64,000 nt of DNA. Source: Pseudomonas huaxiensis (GTDB lineage Bacteria; Pseudomonadota; Gammaproteobacteria; Pseudomonadales; Pseudomonadaceae). The DNA is taken from NCBI RefSeq assembly GCF_003231275.1, contig NZ_QKVL01000018.1, positions 1 to 64,000 on the forward strand. Direction: 5' to 3'. The translations under genes were made by a program, and so were the position numbers. The notes below the pieces were generated by a model. It was not told the origin of the DNA and searched no databases. It saw only the letters and a program-made list of their open reading frames with translations. Positions 25,942 to 34,504 of the stretch are shown in pieces; position 1 is the stretch's first letter, and each line of letters opens with the position of its first letter.

Positions 25942-28337
25942 CCAGTCGGGAGTCGTTCACCATGAGCCAACACCATCAGGACAAGCCGACCTTGCTCGAG
26001 CGCCTGATTTTCAACAACCGTCCGGTGGTGATTGGTATCTGCCTGTTGGTCAGCATCTTCCTGTTCTGGCAGGCCACGCTGATCCGCCCGTCCACCAGCT
26101 TCGAAAAAATGATCCCGCTGGAGCACCCGTTCATCCAGAACATGCTCGAGCACCGCAATGACCTGGCCAACCTCGGCAACACCGTGCGCATCTCGGTGGA
26201 AGCGGTCAACGGCGATATCTTCGACAAGGACTACATGGAGACGCTGCGGCAGATCCATGACGAAGTCTTTTACATTCCCGGCGTCGACCGCTCGGCCCTG
26301 AAGTCGCTGTGGAGCCCCGCGGTGCGCTGGACCGAGGTGACCGAAGAAGGGTTCTCCGGCGGCGAAGTGATCCCCAACACCTACAACGGTTCGCCGGAAA
26401 GCCTCGACGCCCTGCGCAACAACGTGCTCAAGTCCGGCCAGATCGGCCGCCTGGTGGCGAACAACTTCAAATCCAGCATCGTCGATATTCCGCTGCAAGA
26501 GTCCTATCCCGACCCGCAGGACCAGGGCCGGCAGATCAAGCTGGACTATCAGAAGTTCTCCCACGAACTGGAAGAGAAGATTCGCGACAAGTACGAAGCG
26601 CAGAACCCGAATGTGAAGATTCACATCGTCGGATTCGCCAAGAAGGTCGGTGACCTGATCGACGGCCTGATGATGGTCGCGGCGTTCTTCGCCATCGCGC
26701 TGGGCATCACCTGGGTTCTGCTGTACTGGTTCACCTGGTGTATCCGCAGCACCATCGCCGTGCTCACCACCACCCTGGTGGCGGTGGTCTGGCAACTCGG
26801 GCTGATGCACGTGGTGGGTTTCGGGCTCGATCCGTATTCGATGCTGGTGCCGTTCCTGATCTTCGCCATCGGCATCTCCCACGGGGTGCAGAAGATCAAC
26901 GGTATCGCCCTGCAATCCAGTGACGCCGACAACGCCCTGACCGCAGCGCGGCGCACGTTCCGGCAACTGTTCCTGCCGGGGATGATCGCCATCCTCGCCG
27001 ACGCCGTGGGCTTCATCACCCTGCTGATCATCGATATCGGGGTGATCCGCGAGCTGGCCATCGGCGCGTCCATCGGCGTGGCGGTGATCGTCTTCACCAA
27101 CCTGATCCTGCTGCCGGTGGCGATTTCCTATGTCGGCATCAGCAAGAAGGCGATCGAGCGCAGCAAACGCGATGCGACCTGCGAGCACCCGTTCTGGCGC
27201 CTGCTGTCCAACTTCGCCAGTCCGAAAGTGGCGCGGGTGTCGGTGCTTCTGGCGCTGGTCGCCTTCGGCGGCGGCCTCTGGTACAGCCAGAACCTGAAGA
27301 TTGGCGACCTCGACCAGGGCGCGCCGGAGCTGCGCCCGGACTCGCGCTACAACAAAGACAATGCGTTCATCATCGACAACTACTCGACCAGCTCCGACGT
27401 GCTGGTGGTGATGGTCAAGACGCCGACCGAACAGTGCTCGGTATACAAGACCATGGCGCCGATCGACGAACTGATGTGGACCATGGAAAATACCCCGGGC
27501 GTGCAGTCGGCGATCTCCCTGGTGACCGTGTCCAAGCAGATGATCAAGGGCATGAACGAGGGCAACCTGAAATGGGAAAGCCTGTCGCGTAACCCTGAAG
27601 TGCTGAACACCTCGGTATCCCGCGCCGATGGCCTGTACAACGGCGACTGCTCGCTGGCGCCGGTGCTGGTGTTCCTCAACGACCACAAGGCCGAGACCCT
27701 CGACGCTGTGGTCGGCGCGGTCAAGGCCTTCGCCGACACGCATAATCAGGAAGGCCTGGAATTCCTCCTGGCGGCGGGTAACGCCGGCATCGAGGCGGCC
27801 ACCAACGAGGTGATCAAGTCTGCCGAACTGACCATCCTGATCCTGGTGTACATCTGCGTCGCGGTGATGTGCATGATCACCTTCCGCTCCTTCGCCGCCA
27901 CCCTGTGCATCGTCCTGCCGCTGGTGCTGACCTCGGTGCTGGGCAACGCACTGATGGCCTTCATGGGCATCGGCGTCAAGGTCGCCACCCTGCCGGTGGT
28001 GGCGCTGGGCGTGGGCATCGGCGTGGACTACGGGATCTACATCTACAGCCGCTTGGAAAGTTTCCTGAGGGCGGGCCTGCCATTGCAGGAGGCCTACTAC
28101 CAGACCCTGCGTTCCACCGGCAAGGCCGTGCTGTTCACCGGCCTGTGCCTGGCGATCGGCGTCTGCACCTGGATCTTCTCGGCCATCAAGTTCCAGGCTG
28201 ACATGGGCCTGATGCTGACCTTCATGCTGCTTTGGAACATGTTCGGCGCCCTGTGGCTGCTGCCAGCGCTGGCGCGGTTCCTGATCAAGCCGGAGAAAAT
28301 GGCCGGACAGCAGAGCAAATCGATCTTCGCTCACTGA
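25938..28337 (+). CDS. RND/MMPL superfamily exporter
   Basis: 799 residues with two copies of the RND half-unit: a membrane helix, a periplasmic loop domain, then a five-helix bundle (first bundle about 230-400, second about 625-790). Marker motifs include GLDPYSMLVPFLIFAIGISHG and ALGVGIGVDYGIY. It belongs to the HAE3/MMPL-like branch rather than the multidrug AcrB branch, so lipid-like or hydrophobic cargo is a reasonable inference. It is coupled to the YCF48 gene. The DUF1302/DUF1329 genes that often accompany such exporters are not present here. An exact inverted repeat follows the stop. Confidence 0.9.
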   Translation: MTSRESFTMSQHHQDKPTLLERLIFNNRPVVIGICLLVSIFLFWQATLIRPSTSFEKMIPLEHPFIQNMLEHRNDLANLGNTVRISVEAVNGDIFDKDYMETLRQIHDEVFYIPGVDRSALKSLWSPAVRWTEVTEEGFSGGEVIPNTYNGSPESLDALRNNVLKSGQIGRLVANNFKSSIVDIPLQESYPDPQDQGRQIKLDYQKFSHELEEKIRDKYEAQNPNVKIHIVGFAKKVGDLIDGLMMVAAFFAIALGITWVLLYWFTWCIRSTIAVLTTTLVAVVWQLGLMHVVGFGLDPYSMLVPFLIFAIGISHGVQKINGIALQSSDADNALTAARRTFRQLFLPGMIAILADAVGFITLLIIDIGVIRELAIGASIGVAVIVFTNLILLPVAISYVGISKKAIERSKRDATCEHPFWRLLSNFASPKVARVSVLLALVAFGGGLWYSQNLKIGDLDQGAPELRPDSRYNKDNAFIIDNYSTSSDVLVVMVKTPTEQCSVYKTMAPIDELMWTMENTPGVQSAISLVTVSKQMIKGMNEGNLKWESLSRNPEVLNTSVSRADGLYNGDCSLAPVLVFLNDHKAETLDAVVGAVKAFADTHNQEGLEFLLAAGNAGIEAATNEVIKSAELTILILVYICVAVMCMITFRSFAATLCIVLPLVLTSVLGNALMAFMGIGVKVATLPVVALGVGIGVDYGIYIYSRLESFLRAGLPLQEAYYQTLRSTGKAVLFTGLCLAIGVCTWIFSAIKFQADMGLMLTFMLLWNMFGALWLLPALARFLIKPEKMAGQQSKSIFAH

Positions 28338-28353
28338 TCCACGCCTGAGTGAA

Positions 28354-28389
28354 ACCGCGGGCCAGACGCCACAACGTCTGGCCCGCGGT
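28354..28389. terminator. 15-bp perfect hairpin after the RND exporter gene
   Basis: ACCGCGGGCCAGACG (28354-28368) pairs exactly with CGTCTGGCCCGCGGT (28375-28389) across a 6-base loop. There is no T run, so it may work as a weak terminator or mRNA cap. Confidence 0.6.
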
Positions 28390-28436
28390 GCATTTGGGCT
28401 ATCATTGCGCCTTTCCCCATTCATGGCAGTTGCGTA

Positions 28437-28757
28437 ATGACCACCCTTTCCCAAGCCCTGCAAGCCTGCGACATGTTGCTGATCGACGGCCTGCATGCCT
28501 TTGACTTCACGTACGACGACAGCAGCCTGCGCATCGAGTGCATGGACGGCCGCGCACTCAAGCGCTGGACCTTCACCCCCGAGCAGATCGCCGCTGCCCG
28601 TGCCGAGGGCGAGGATTGGCTGATCGTCGGTGACAGCGGCGAGCACCGCCTGGTGTGCCTGAGCGCGCTGCGGGCCTCGGAAGATGACGAAGGCGAGGAA
28701 GCCGACGAAGCCGATGAGGGCGACGATGAAAGCACTGCTGAACCGGCTGATCGCTAG
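28437..28757 (+). CDS. DUF5629 small acidic protein
   Basis: 106 residues. A compact N-terminal domain (MTTLSQALQACDMLLIDGLHAFDF..., with WTFTPEQIAAA) matches DUF5629, followed by a very acidic tail (DDEGEEADEADEGDDE) of about 30 residues. Likely cytosolic; function unknown. The tail-coding DNA overlaps the start of the lactonase gene by 32 bases in another frame. Confidence 0.82.
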   Translation: MTTLSQALQACDMLLIDGLHAFDFTYDDSSLRIECMDGRALKRWTFTPEQIAAARAEGEDWLIVGDSGEHRLVCLSALRASEDDEGEEADEADEGDDESTAEPADR

Positions 28758-29844
28758 TGCCATGTTGCTGACCGCGATGGCCCACGGGCATGAAGTGCTG
28801 GTGGGCAGTTACACCGACGGCGCCAGCCAGGGTATTTATCGCTACCGTTTCGACGGCGCCAGCGGGCAGATCGACGCTACGCCCTTGCAGGTGCAGCCGG
28901 CGAGCAACCCGTCATGGCTGACGCTGTCCGCCGACCGCCGCCACCTGTTTGCGGTCAACGAGCAGGCGGCGGGCGAGGTGTCGGCCTTTAGCCTCGATTC
29001 GGCCCATCACCTTGCGCCGCTCAATCAGGTTGGCAGCCAGGGCGGCGAGCCGACTCATTCCAGCCTCAGTCACGACGGGCGCTTTCTGTTTGTCGCCAAC
29101 TATGGCGGTTCGACCCCGGAAGGCGGCAGCCTCAGTGTCCTGCCGGTCAAGGCGGATGGCCGGCTGGGCGCGGCGGTGCAGCGACTGCGTCACGCCGCCA
29201 GCCAGGTCAATCCTGAACGCCAGGCTGCGCCCCACGTTCATTCGCTGGTGTCATCGCCGGACGGCCGCTACCTGTTCGCCAGCGACCTCGGCGCGGACCG
29301 GCTTTTCAGCTACCGCTACGACGGCAATGCTGCGCAGCCGCTGAGCGCCTTCGATTCGGTGGCGCTGCCGCCGGGCAGCGGGCCGCGGCATCTGCTGTTC
29401 AGTGCGGATGGCAAGCGCGCCTGGCTGACCCTGGAAATGAGCGCGCAGGTGGCGACGTTCGACTACCACGACGGCCATCTCAGGCTGGTCCAGACCGTGG
29501 CGCTGACGGACAGCGACGATCCCGCAGCAAAGGCTGGCGGCGCGCTGCATGGCTCGGCGGATGGGCGTTTTCTCTATGTCAGCAATCGCGGTAGTGCCAA
29601 TGAACTGTTGGTGTTCGCCATCGATCCCGATGATGGGCGGCTGACCCTGCTGCAACGGCGTTCGGTGGAAGGCGATCACCCGCGGGAGTTCAGCCTGGAC
29701 CCGGGGCAGCGCTTCGTGCTGGTGGCGAACCAGAAGAGCGACGCCATCGTGGTGATCCGCCGCGATCCGGACAGTGGTCTGTTGGGTGAGGTGGTGCAGC
29801 GGTTCAAACAGGCGGCGCCGTCGGACCTGAAGTTCATCGACTGA
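28726..29844 (+). CDS. Exported lactonase-family seven-bladed propeller protein
   Basis: 372 residues. A signal peptide (MKALLNRLIASAMLLTAMAHG) precedes a lactonase / 6-phosphogluconolactonase-like propeller (VLVGSYTDGASQGIYRYR, GGEPTHSSLSHDGRFLFVANYGGS, HVHSLVSSPDGRYLF, GSGPRHLLFSADG). Because it is exported it is unlikely to be the cytosolic Pgl of the pentose phosphate path; a periplasmic sugar-lactone role fits better. The ATG 28726 has GAGGG upstream and gives the signal peptide; the frame extends to 28684. It overlaps the DUF5629 gene. Confidence 0.87.
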   Translation: MKALLNRLIASAMLLTAMAHGHEVLVGSYTDGASQGIYRYRFDGASGQIDATPLQVQPASNPSWLTLSADRRHLFAVNEQAAGEVSAFSLDSAHHLAPLNQVGSQGGEPTHSSLSHDGRFLFVANYGGSTPEGGSLSVLPVKADGRLGAAVQRLRHAASQVNPERQAAPHVHSLVSSPDGRYLFASDLGADRLFSYRYDGNAAQPLSAFDSVALPPGSGPRHLLFSADGKRAWLTLEMSAQVATFDYHDGHLRLVQTVALTDSDDPAAKAGGALHGSADGRFLYVSNRGSANELLVFAIDPDDGRLTLLQRRSVEGDHPREFSLDPGQRFVLVANQKSDAIVVIRRDPDSGLLGEVVQRFKQAAPSDLKFID

Positions 29845-29965
29845 CTATCAATGGCATCGATATCGGTTACTGGCGCAATGAATTTTTTCTCGCAGCGGTA
29901 GCGGCGTAGTTTTGAACCACGGCCCCAGACGGCCTCTTCACACTACCGACTTCGAGAGCCTTGCC

Positions 29966-30145
29966 ATGAACTTCAATCTCTTTCCTGTGATCGCCGCTTC
30001 AGCCATTTCCGCATCCGTGGTCCAGGCCGCCCATGCCCATGTTGAAATCAACCAGCGCAAATCGGTGACGCCTAGCTATACCGCTGATTATCTGCGCCAG
30101 AGCGCCAATTTCTATGCGGCGCTGGATCACAAAGTCAGTCATTGA
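29966..30145 (+). CDS. Small exported protein, 59 residues
   Basis: The protein starts MNFNLFPVIAASAISASVVQAAHAHVEINQ, a clear signal peptide with a cleavage site near QAAHA, leaving a mature part of only about 36 residues (VEINQRKSVTPSYTADYLRQ...). GAGAG precedes the ATG. No family recognised. It is isolated, with a REP pair right after it. Confidence 0.6.
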   Translation: MNFNLFPVIAASAISASVVQAAHAHVEINQRKSVTPSYTADYLRQSANFYAALDHKVSH

Positions 30146-30170
30146 GGTTTGTAATGGTTTTGAGGGCCTC

Positions 30171-30262
30171 ATCGCTGCGGTTCGGCGCCCCGACAAGCCA
30201 GCTCCCACAGGGCGTTGAGGTCAGGCACAAAAACTGTGGGAGCCGGTCTTGCCGGCGATGAG
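30171..30262. repeat. Imperfect REP pair between the small exported gene and GST gene
   Basis: ATCGCTGCGGTTCGGCGCCC...AAGCCAGCTCCCACAG (30171-30210) faces CTGTGGGAGCCGGTCTTGCCGGCGAT (30234-30259). The left arm carries the GGTTCGGCGCCCCGA unit also found at three other places in the window. Confidence 0.75.
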
Positions 30263-30272
30263 GCCCTGAACA

Positions 30273-30860
30273 TCACCGCGCCATGACCGCCTTGAACAGC
30301 TCCGATTCCAGCCAGCCCTGCAACCACGCGCGCAAGCGCGGGTAGGGCGCCTCGGCGAACCACTGCGGTTCGACCCCGGCGAACTGGCGGATAAACGGCA
30401 GCAAGGCGGCATCCGCCAGGCTCGGGTGGCTTGCCAGCAGGTAAGCGTGCTCGCTCAAGCGCTGTTCCAGATCCGCAAGAATCACTTCCGCCTGCCGCCG
30501 ATAGTGCTCCCGGGATTGCTCCGGGTAGCGCTCGGCGTATTTGTAGTGGTTCAGGTGCACCTTGAATTCGCTGTCATTACGGGCGATCAACGGCTCGATC
30601 GCCGCTGATGGACCGTCCTTGAGCAGCCAGTCCTGCGGATCGTTCTGCGCCAGCGCCCAGCGCATGATGTCCAGGCTCTCGTCCAGCACCCGACCTTCAA
30701 CGCTGAGCACCGGCACCGTGCCCTTGGGCGACAGCGCCAGCATCTCGGCGGGCTTGGCTTTCAGGCTGACTTCCTCGATACGCACCGCCACCCCGGCGTA
30801 GCGCAGCGCCAGCCGCGCGCGCATGGCGTAGGGGCAGCGGCGGAACGAATAGAGGATCAA
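30273..30860 (-). CDS. Glutathione S-transferase family protein
   Basis: 195 residues. The N-terminal thioredoxin-like domain carries RRCPYAMRAR (Cys9, glutaredoxin 2-like active site) and the SPKGTVPVL glutathione loop, followed by a helical C-terminal domain. It starts at a TTG that overlaps the sbcC stop (TTGA), with a strong GGAGGTGG site upstream inside sbcC, so translation should be coupled. The next Met lies past the active-site Cys and cannot be the start. It is the last gene of the sbcD-sbcC-GST unit. Confidence 0.88.
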   Translation of the reverse strand: MILYSFRRCPYAMRARLALRYAGVAVRIEEVSLKAKPAEMLALSPKGTVPVLSVEGRVLDESLDIMRWALAQNDPQDWLLKDGPSAAIEPLIARNDSEFKVHLNHYKYAERYPEQSREHYRRQAEVILADLEQRLSEHAYLLASHPSLADAALLPFIRQFAGVEPQWFAEAPYPRLRAWLQGWLESELFKAVMAR

Positions 30861-33800
30861 CCGTCCACCTCCAGGGTACTCAAGCCATTGCCCTGGCGGC
30901 GGACCTGGATTTGTACGCCGATCCGCTCATGCATTTCCTGCACATGAGAAATCACCCCGACCTTGCGGCCTTGAGCCTGCAAGCCGTCGAGGGCGTCCAT
31001 GGCCAGTTGCAGGGATTCCGGGTCGAGGCTGCCGAAGCCTTCGTCGATAAACAGCGATTCGATGCGCAGGGTGCTGGACGCCATGGAAGCCAGGCCCAGC
31101 GCCAGGGCCAGCGAAACCAGGAAGGTCTCGCCGCCGGACAGCGAATGCACCGAGCGCAGTTCGTCGCCCATCTCGGTGTCCTGCACCAGCAGGCCGAGCT
31201 GGCTGCCGCCGCGTTTGAGGCGGTAGCGTCGGACCAGTTGGCGCAGTTGCTGGTTGGCGTGGTGCACCAGCAGGTCGAGGTTGTAGCCCTGGGCGATCTT
31301 GCGGAAGGTGTCGCCGCTGGCCGAACCGATCAGTTCGCTCAGCCGCGCCCAACGCTGCCATTCCCCTCGGGCCTGGGCGATGCGCTCGGCGAGCGCCTGA
31401 CTGGCGTGCTGGCGGCGCTGGTCTTCGGCCTGCTGCGCGCGCAGTTCGGCGCAATGGTGTTCGTGCTGGTCGAGTTGTTGCTGGCTGCCTTGCAATGCCA
31501 GTTCCAAAGCTTCCGGCGGTTGTTCGGTCAGGTTCAGCGCCTGATGCTGTTGCAGGCGCTCATCACGCTCCTGCACCCGCACGCCGGCCTGTTCGATGGC
31601 TTTTTCCGCTGCTTGCAGGCGCTGGCGCAGGCTGGCGACCTGTTCGTCGTCCATGCCGAGCAACGCGTCCAGACCCTGTTCGTCCAGCTCCGGGTGCGCT
31701 TGGCGCCATTGCGCGATGGCGGCGTCCAGTTGCTGCTTTTCCTGCTCCAGGTGAGCGTGTTGCTCTTCGCGGGCCTTGAGCTCGCTGGCGATGGCTGCGG
31801 CCTGGGTGCGGGCTTCCTGCAACTGCTGGTTGACTGCGGCTTCGGCGTTGCGCGCCTGTTCCACGGCCTGTTCCAGATGACGCTGCCAGCTCTCGGCGTC
31901 GGCATGTTCGCCGATCAGTGCAGTCAGGGCTTCGCGGGCCTGCTGTTGCTGGGTCTCGCTGGCGACGAGTTGCTGTTGCAGCTTGTCCTGTTCCTGCTGG
32001 CGGGCCTGTTGCTTCAGCTCAAGGGCTTCGCGCTGCTTGATGCGTTCGTTCAGCTCCTGTTGTTCGTCTTTCTGTTGGTCGAGCAGTTGCTGGCGGGTGT
32101 TCAGTTGCTGATCGAGGGTCAGGAAGGTTTCCGCTGGCTTGTCCCGCAGCGCGGCGAAGATATCTGCCGGCAGCAGGGGTTCGAAGTGGGCCAGTTCCTG
32201 TTGCAGGCGCTGTTCGTCGGCGTGCAGGGCGTCTTGTTGCTGATTCAGTTGCTGGGTGGCCTGCTGACTGGCGTCGTTGGCGGCCTGGAGCTGTTGCTGC
32301 AGGCGGGCGGCGTCCTGTTGCAGGGTCAGCAGGGCGTTCTGGCGCTGCTCGTCGCGGGCGATGTCGTCGTTCAGCCGGCGTAGCTGCAGGTCGAGCCACT
32401 GGCTGCGGGAGGCACTGTTCTGCTCAGCCAGTTGCGGGTAGAGCGGCTGGGCTTCGAGCTCCGGGGCCAGGCCCTGGAGCTGGGTGTTCAGTTGCTCCTG
32501 CTGGTGCAGGTACTCCTTGAGCTGGCCGTTGACGCCGCCGAGCTGGGATCGCAACTCGTCCAGTTTCTGGGTGAGTTCGGTGACCGCCTTCTGGGCGTTG
32601 GCCTCTTCGCTTTCGTCGTGGCGGGCGAGGTTTTCCAGCAGCGCTTCCGGCTGATGGTAGGGGTGGTCCAGGCTGCCGCAGACCGGGCAGGGTTGTTCGT
32701 CCTGCAACTGCGTGCGCAGTTCTTCAACGCTGGCGTTGCGGGCCAGGCGCTGGCGCTCCAGCAACTGGCGGGTGAGGGTCAGCGCTTGCTGCGCGGCTTC
32801 GAGCTCTTGCTTGCCCTGCAAGCCGGCGGCGATCAGTTGCGCGCGCTCCTGCTGGGCGCCGGACTGGCGTTCGCGCAGGGCCAGCAGGCGCTGCTCGACG
32901 TCCTGCTGACGACCCCACAGCCGCGCCAGCTCCTCAAAGCCCCGTTGCAGCTTGCGGTTGTCTTGCAGCAGGGTGCCGAGCAGGCCGATCTGTTCAGCCA
33001 GCGCCTGCGGTTCGGCGCCGGCTTCCTGGAACAGCACGGCCAGTTCGGCGCGCAATTCCTCGCACTGACGGGCGCGGGTTTCGGCGGTCTGGCGCAGGGT
33101 CGGCAGTTCTTCGCGGCCCTTGCCCAGGCGGTTGGCGGTGAGCATCACCTGTTGCAACTGGCTGCGGTAGGCGTTCCAGGCGCTGCCCAGGCTCGCCAGC
33201 GCGGCGCTTTGTTCAAGCTGGCCGGCGATGCTGGCGAGGGTCTGTTCGTGGCGTTGCTGATGTTCGATCAGGCTCGCCAGTTGGCTGCGGCCTTCTTCGC
33301 ACGCCTGCTGCGCTTGCAGCGTCAGGGCACGGTCGCGGGTCAGCTCCTGCTCCAGGCGGGCGAGGTTGTGCTGGGTGTCGAAGGCCTGACGCAGGCGCGG
33401 TGCGCTGTCGGTCTGTTCGCCGAGGGCGCGGGTGAGCGCTTCGCGGGCGCCGTTCAGATCCTGGTCCAGTTGCTGCTGGCGGCTGCCCAGTTCGGTCTGT
33501 TGCCGGCGCTGCTGTTCCAGCGCGCTGGCCAACGGCGTGAGCTGGTTGAGCAGTTCCTGGCGTCGGGCGAACTGATGACGCTGCGGCGCGAGCTGTTCAA
33601 GGCGGGTCAGGTTCAGCCGTTCGCCGGCCAGTTGTTCCCACGCCTGACGGGCGCTGCTCAGGTCGGCAGCCGCGGCGCTTTGCTGCGCCTGCATGGCGTG
33701 CAGCTCGTTGAGCCAAGTGCGTTGCTGTTCGAGCTGGCGCAGTTGCGCCTGTTCGGCCTTGAGTTGCTGTTGCGCGTCGCCGAGGCGTTCATCGAGGGCC

Positions 33801-34504
33801 GCGCGCTCTTCTGCGTTCATCGGCAGTACGCCGCTGGCTTCGAGTTCCAGGGCTTTGTAGCTGTCGGACGCGTCTTTGGCCTTGATAAAGGCGCGACGCC
33901 CCAACTGGCTGTAGATCGCCGTGTTGGTGAGCTTTTCCAGCAGTTCGCTGCGCTCCTTGTCGTCGGCCTTGAGGAAGGCACTGAACTCGCTCTGCGCCAG
34001 CATCACCGCGCGGGTGAACTGGGCGAAGTTGAGCCCCAGGCGGGACTCGATCAGTTGTTCGTACTCACGCTTGCTCTGGTTGCTCAGCAGTTGCTGGCTG
34101 TCGAGGTCGTGCAGGCTCTGGCGGCTGCCTTGCAGCTTGCCGGTGGCCTTGTCACGGGCGCGGTTGGTTTCCCAGCGGGCGCGGTAGTGGCGGCCGTCGA
34201 TGCCGACGAAGTCCACCTCGGCGAACCCGCTGCCGGTGCCGCGGCGCAACAGGGTGCGCGGGTCGTTGGTGAGGATTTCGCCGTCAATGTCGGGGACTTT
34301 GGTTTCCCGGCCGATGTTGTCCAGCCGCGGCACCGAGCCGAACAGCGCCAGGCACAGAGCGTCGAGCAGGGTGCTCTTGCCGGCGCCGGTGGGCCCTGTG
34401 ATGGCGAACAGGCCGGCGCTGGCCAGGGGTTCGGCGGTGAAATCGATTTCGAACGGACCGGCCAGCGAGGCGAGGTTTTTCAGGCGGATGGCGAGAATCT
34501 TCAT
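30857..34504 (-). CDS. sbcC: Exonuclease SbcC, SMC-like ATPase subunit
   Basis: 1215 residues. Walker A is GPTGAGKST near the N-terminus. Long Gln/Glu/Leu-rich coiled coils flank the zinc hook CPVCGS near residue 605. The C-terminal lobe carries the signature LSGGETF and Walker B SLFIDEGFGSLD. With SbcD it opens DNA hairpins and trims protein-blocked ends. A palindrome-cleaving complex is fitting in a genome this rich in REP hairpins, though that is only a remark. It overlaps sbcD by four bases. Confidence 0.96.
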   Translation of the reverse strand: MKILAIRLKNLASLAGPFEIDFTAEPLASAGLFAITGPTGAGKSTLLDALCLALFGSVPRLDNIGRETKVPDIDGEILTNDPRTLLRRGTGSGFAEVDFVGIDGRHYRARWETNRARDKATGKLQGSRQSLHDLDSQQLLSNQSKREYEQLIESRLGLNFAQFTRAVMLAQSEFSAFLKADDKERSELLEKLTNTAIYSQLGRRAFIKAKDASDSYKALELEASGVLPMNAEERAALDERLGDAQQQLKAEQAQLRQLEQQRTWLNELHAMQAQQSAAAADLSSARQAWEQLAGERLNLTRLEQLAPQRHQFARRQELLNQLTPLASALEQQRRQQTELGSRQQQLDQDLNGAREALTRALGEQTDSAPRLRQAFDTQHNLARLEQELTRDRALTLQAQQACEEGRSQLASLIEHQQRHEQTLASIAGQLEQSAALASLGSAWNAYRSQLQQVMLTANRLGKGREELPTLRQTAETRARQCEELRAELAVLFQEAGAEPQALAEQIGLLGTLLQDNRKLQRGFEELARLWGRQQDVEQRLLALRERQSGAQQERAQLIAAGLQGKQELEAAQQALTLTRQLLERQRLARNASVEELRTQLQDEQPCPVCGSLDHPYHQPEALLENLARHDESEEANAQKAVTELTQKLDELRSQLGGVNGQLKEYLHQQEQLNTQLQGLAPELEAQPLYPQLAEQNSASRSQWLDLQLRRLNDDIARDEQRQNALLTLQQDAARLQQQLQAANDASQQATQQLNQQQDALHADEQRLQQELAHFEPLLPADIFAALRDKPAETFLTLDQQLNTRQQLLDQQKDEQQELNERIKQREALELKQQARQQEQDKLQQQLVASETQQQQAREALTALIGEHADAESWQRHLEQAVEQARNAEAAVNQQLQEARTQAAAIASELKAREEQHAHLEQEKQQLDAAIAQWRQAHPELDEQGLDALLGMDDEQVASLRQRLQAAEKAIEQAGVRVQERDERLQQHQALNLTEQPPEALELALQGSQQQLDQHEHHCAELRAQQAEDQRRQHASQALAERIAQARGEWQRWARLSELIGSASGDTFRKIAQGYNLDLLVHHANQQLRQLVRRYRLKRGGSQLGLLVQDTEMGDELRSVHSLSGGETFLVSLALALGLASMASSTLRIESLFIDEGFGSLDPESLQLAMDALDGLQAQGRKVGVISHVQEMHERIGVQIQVRRQGNGLSTLEVDG

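Noticed and set aside
25641..28763. Open frame of about 1040 codons antisense to the YCF48-RND pair
   Set aside because: Spans three real genes on the other strand, with His/Gln/Arg-rich low-complexity translation typical of antisense GC bias.
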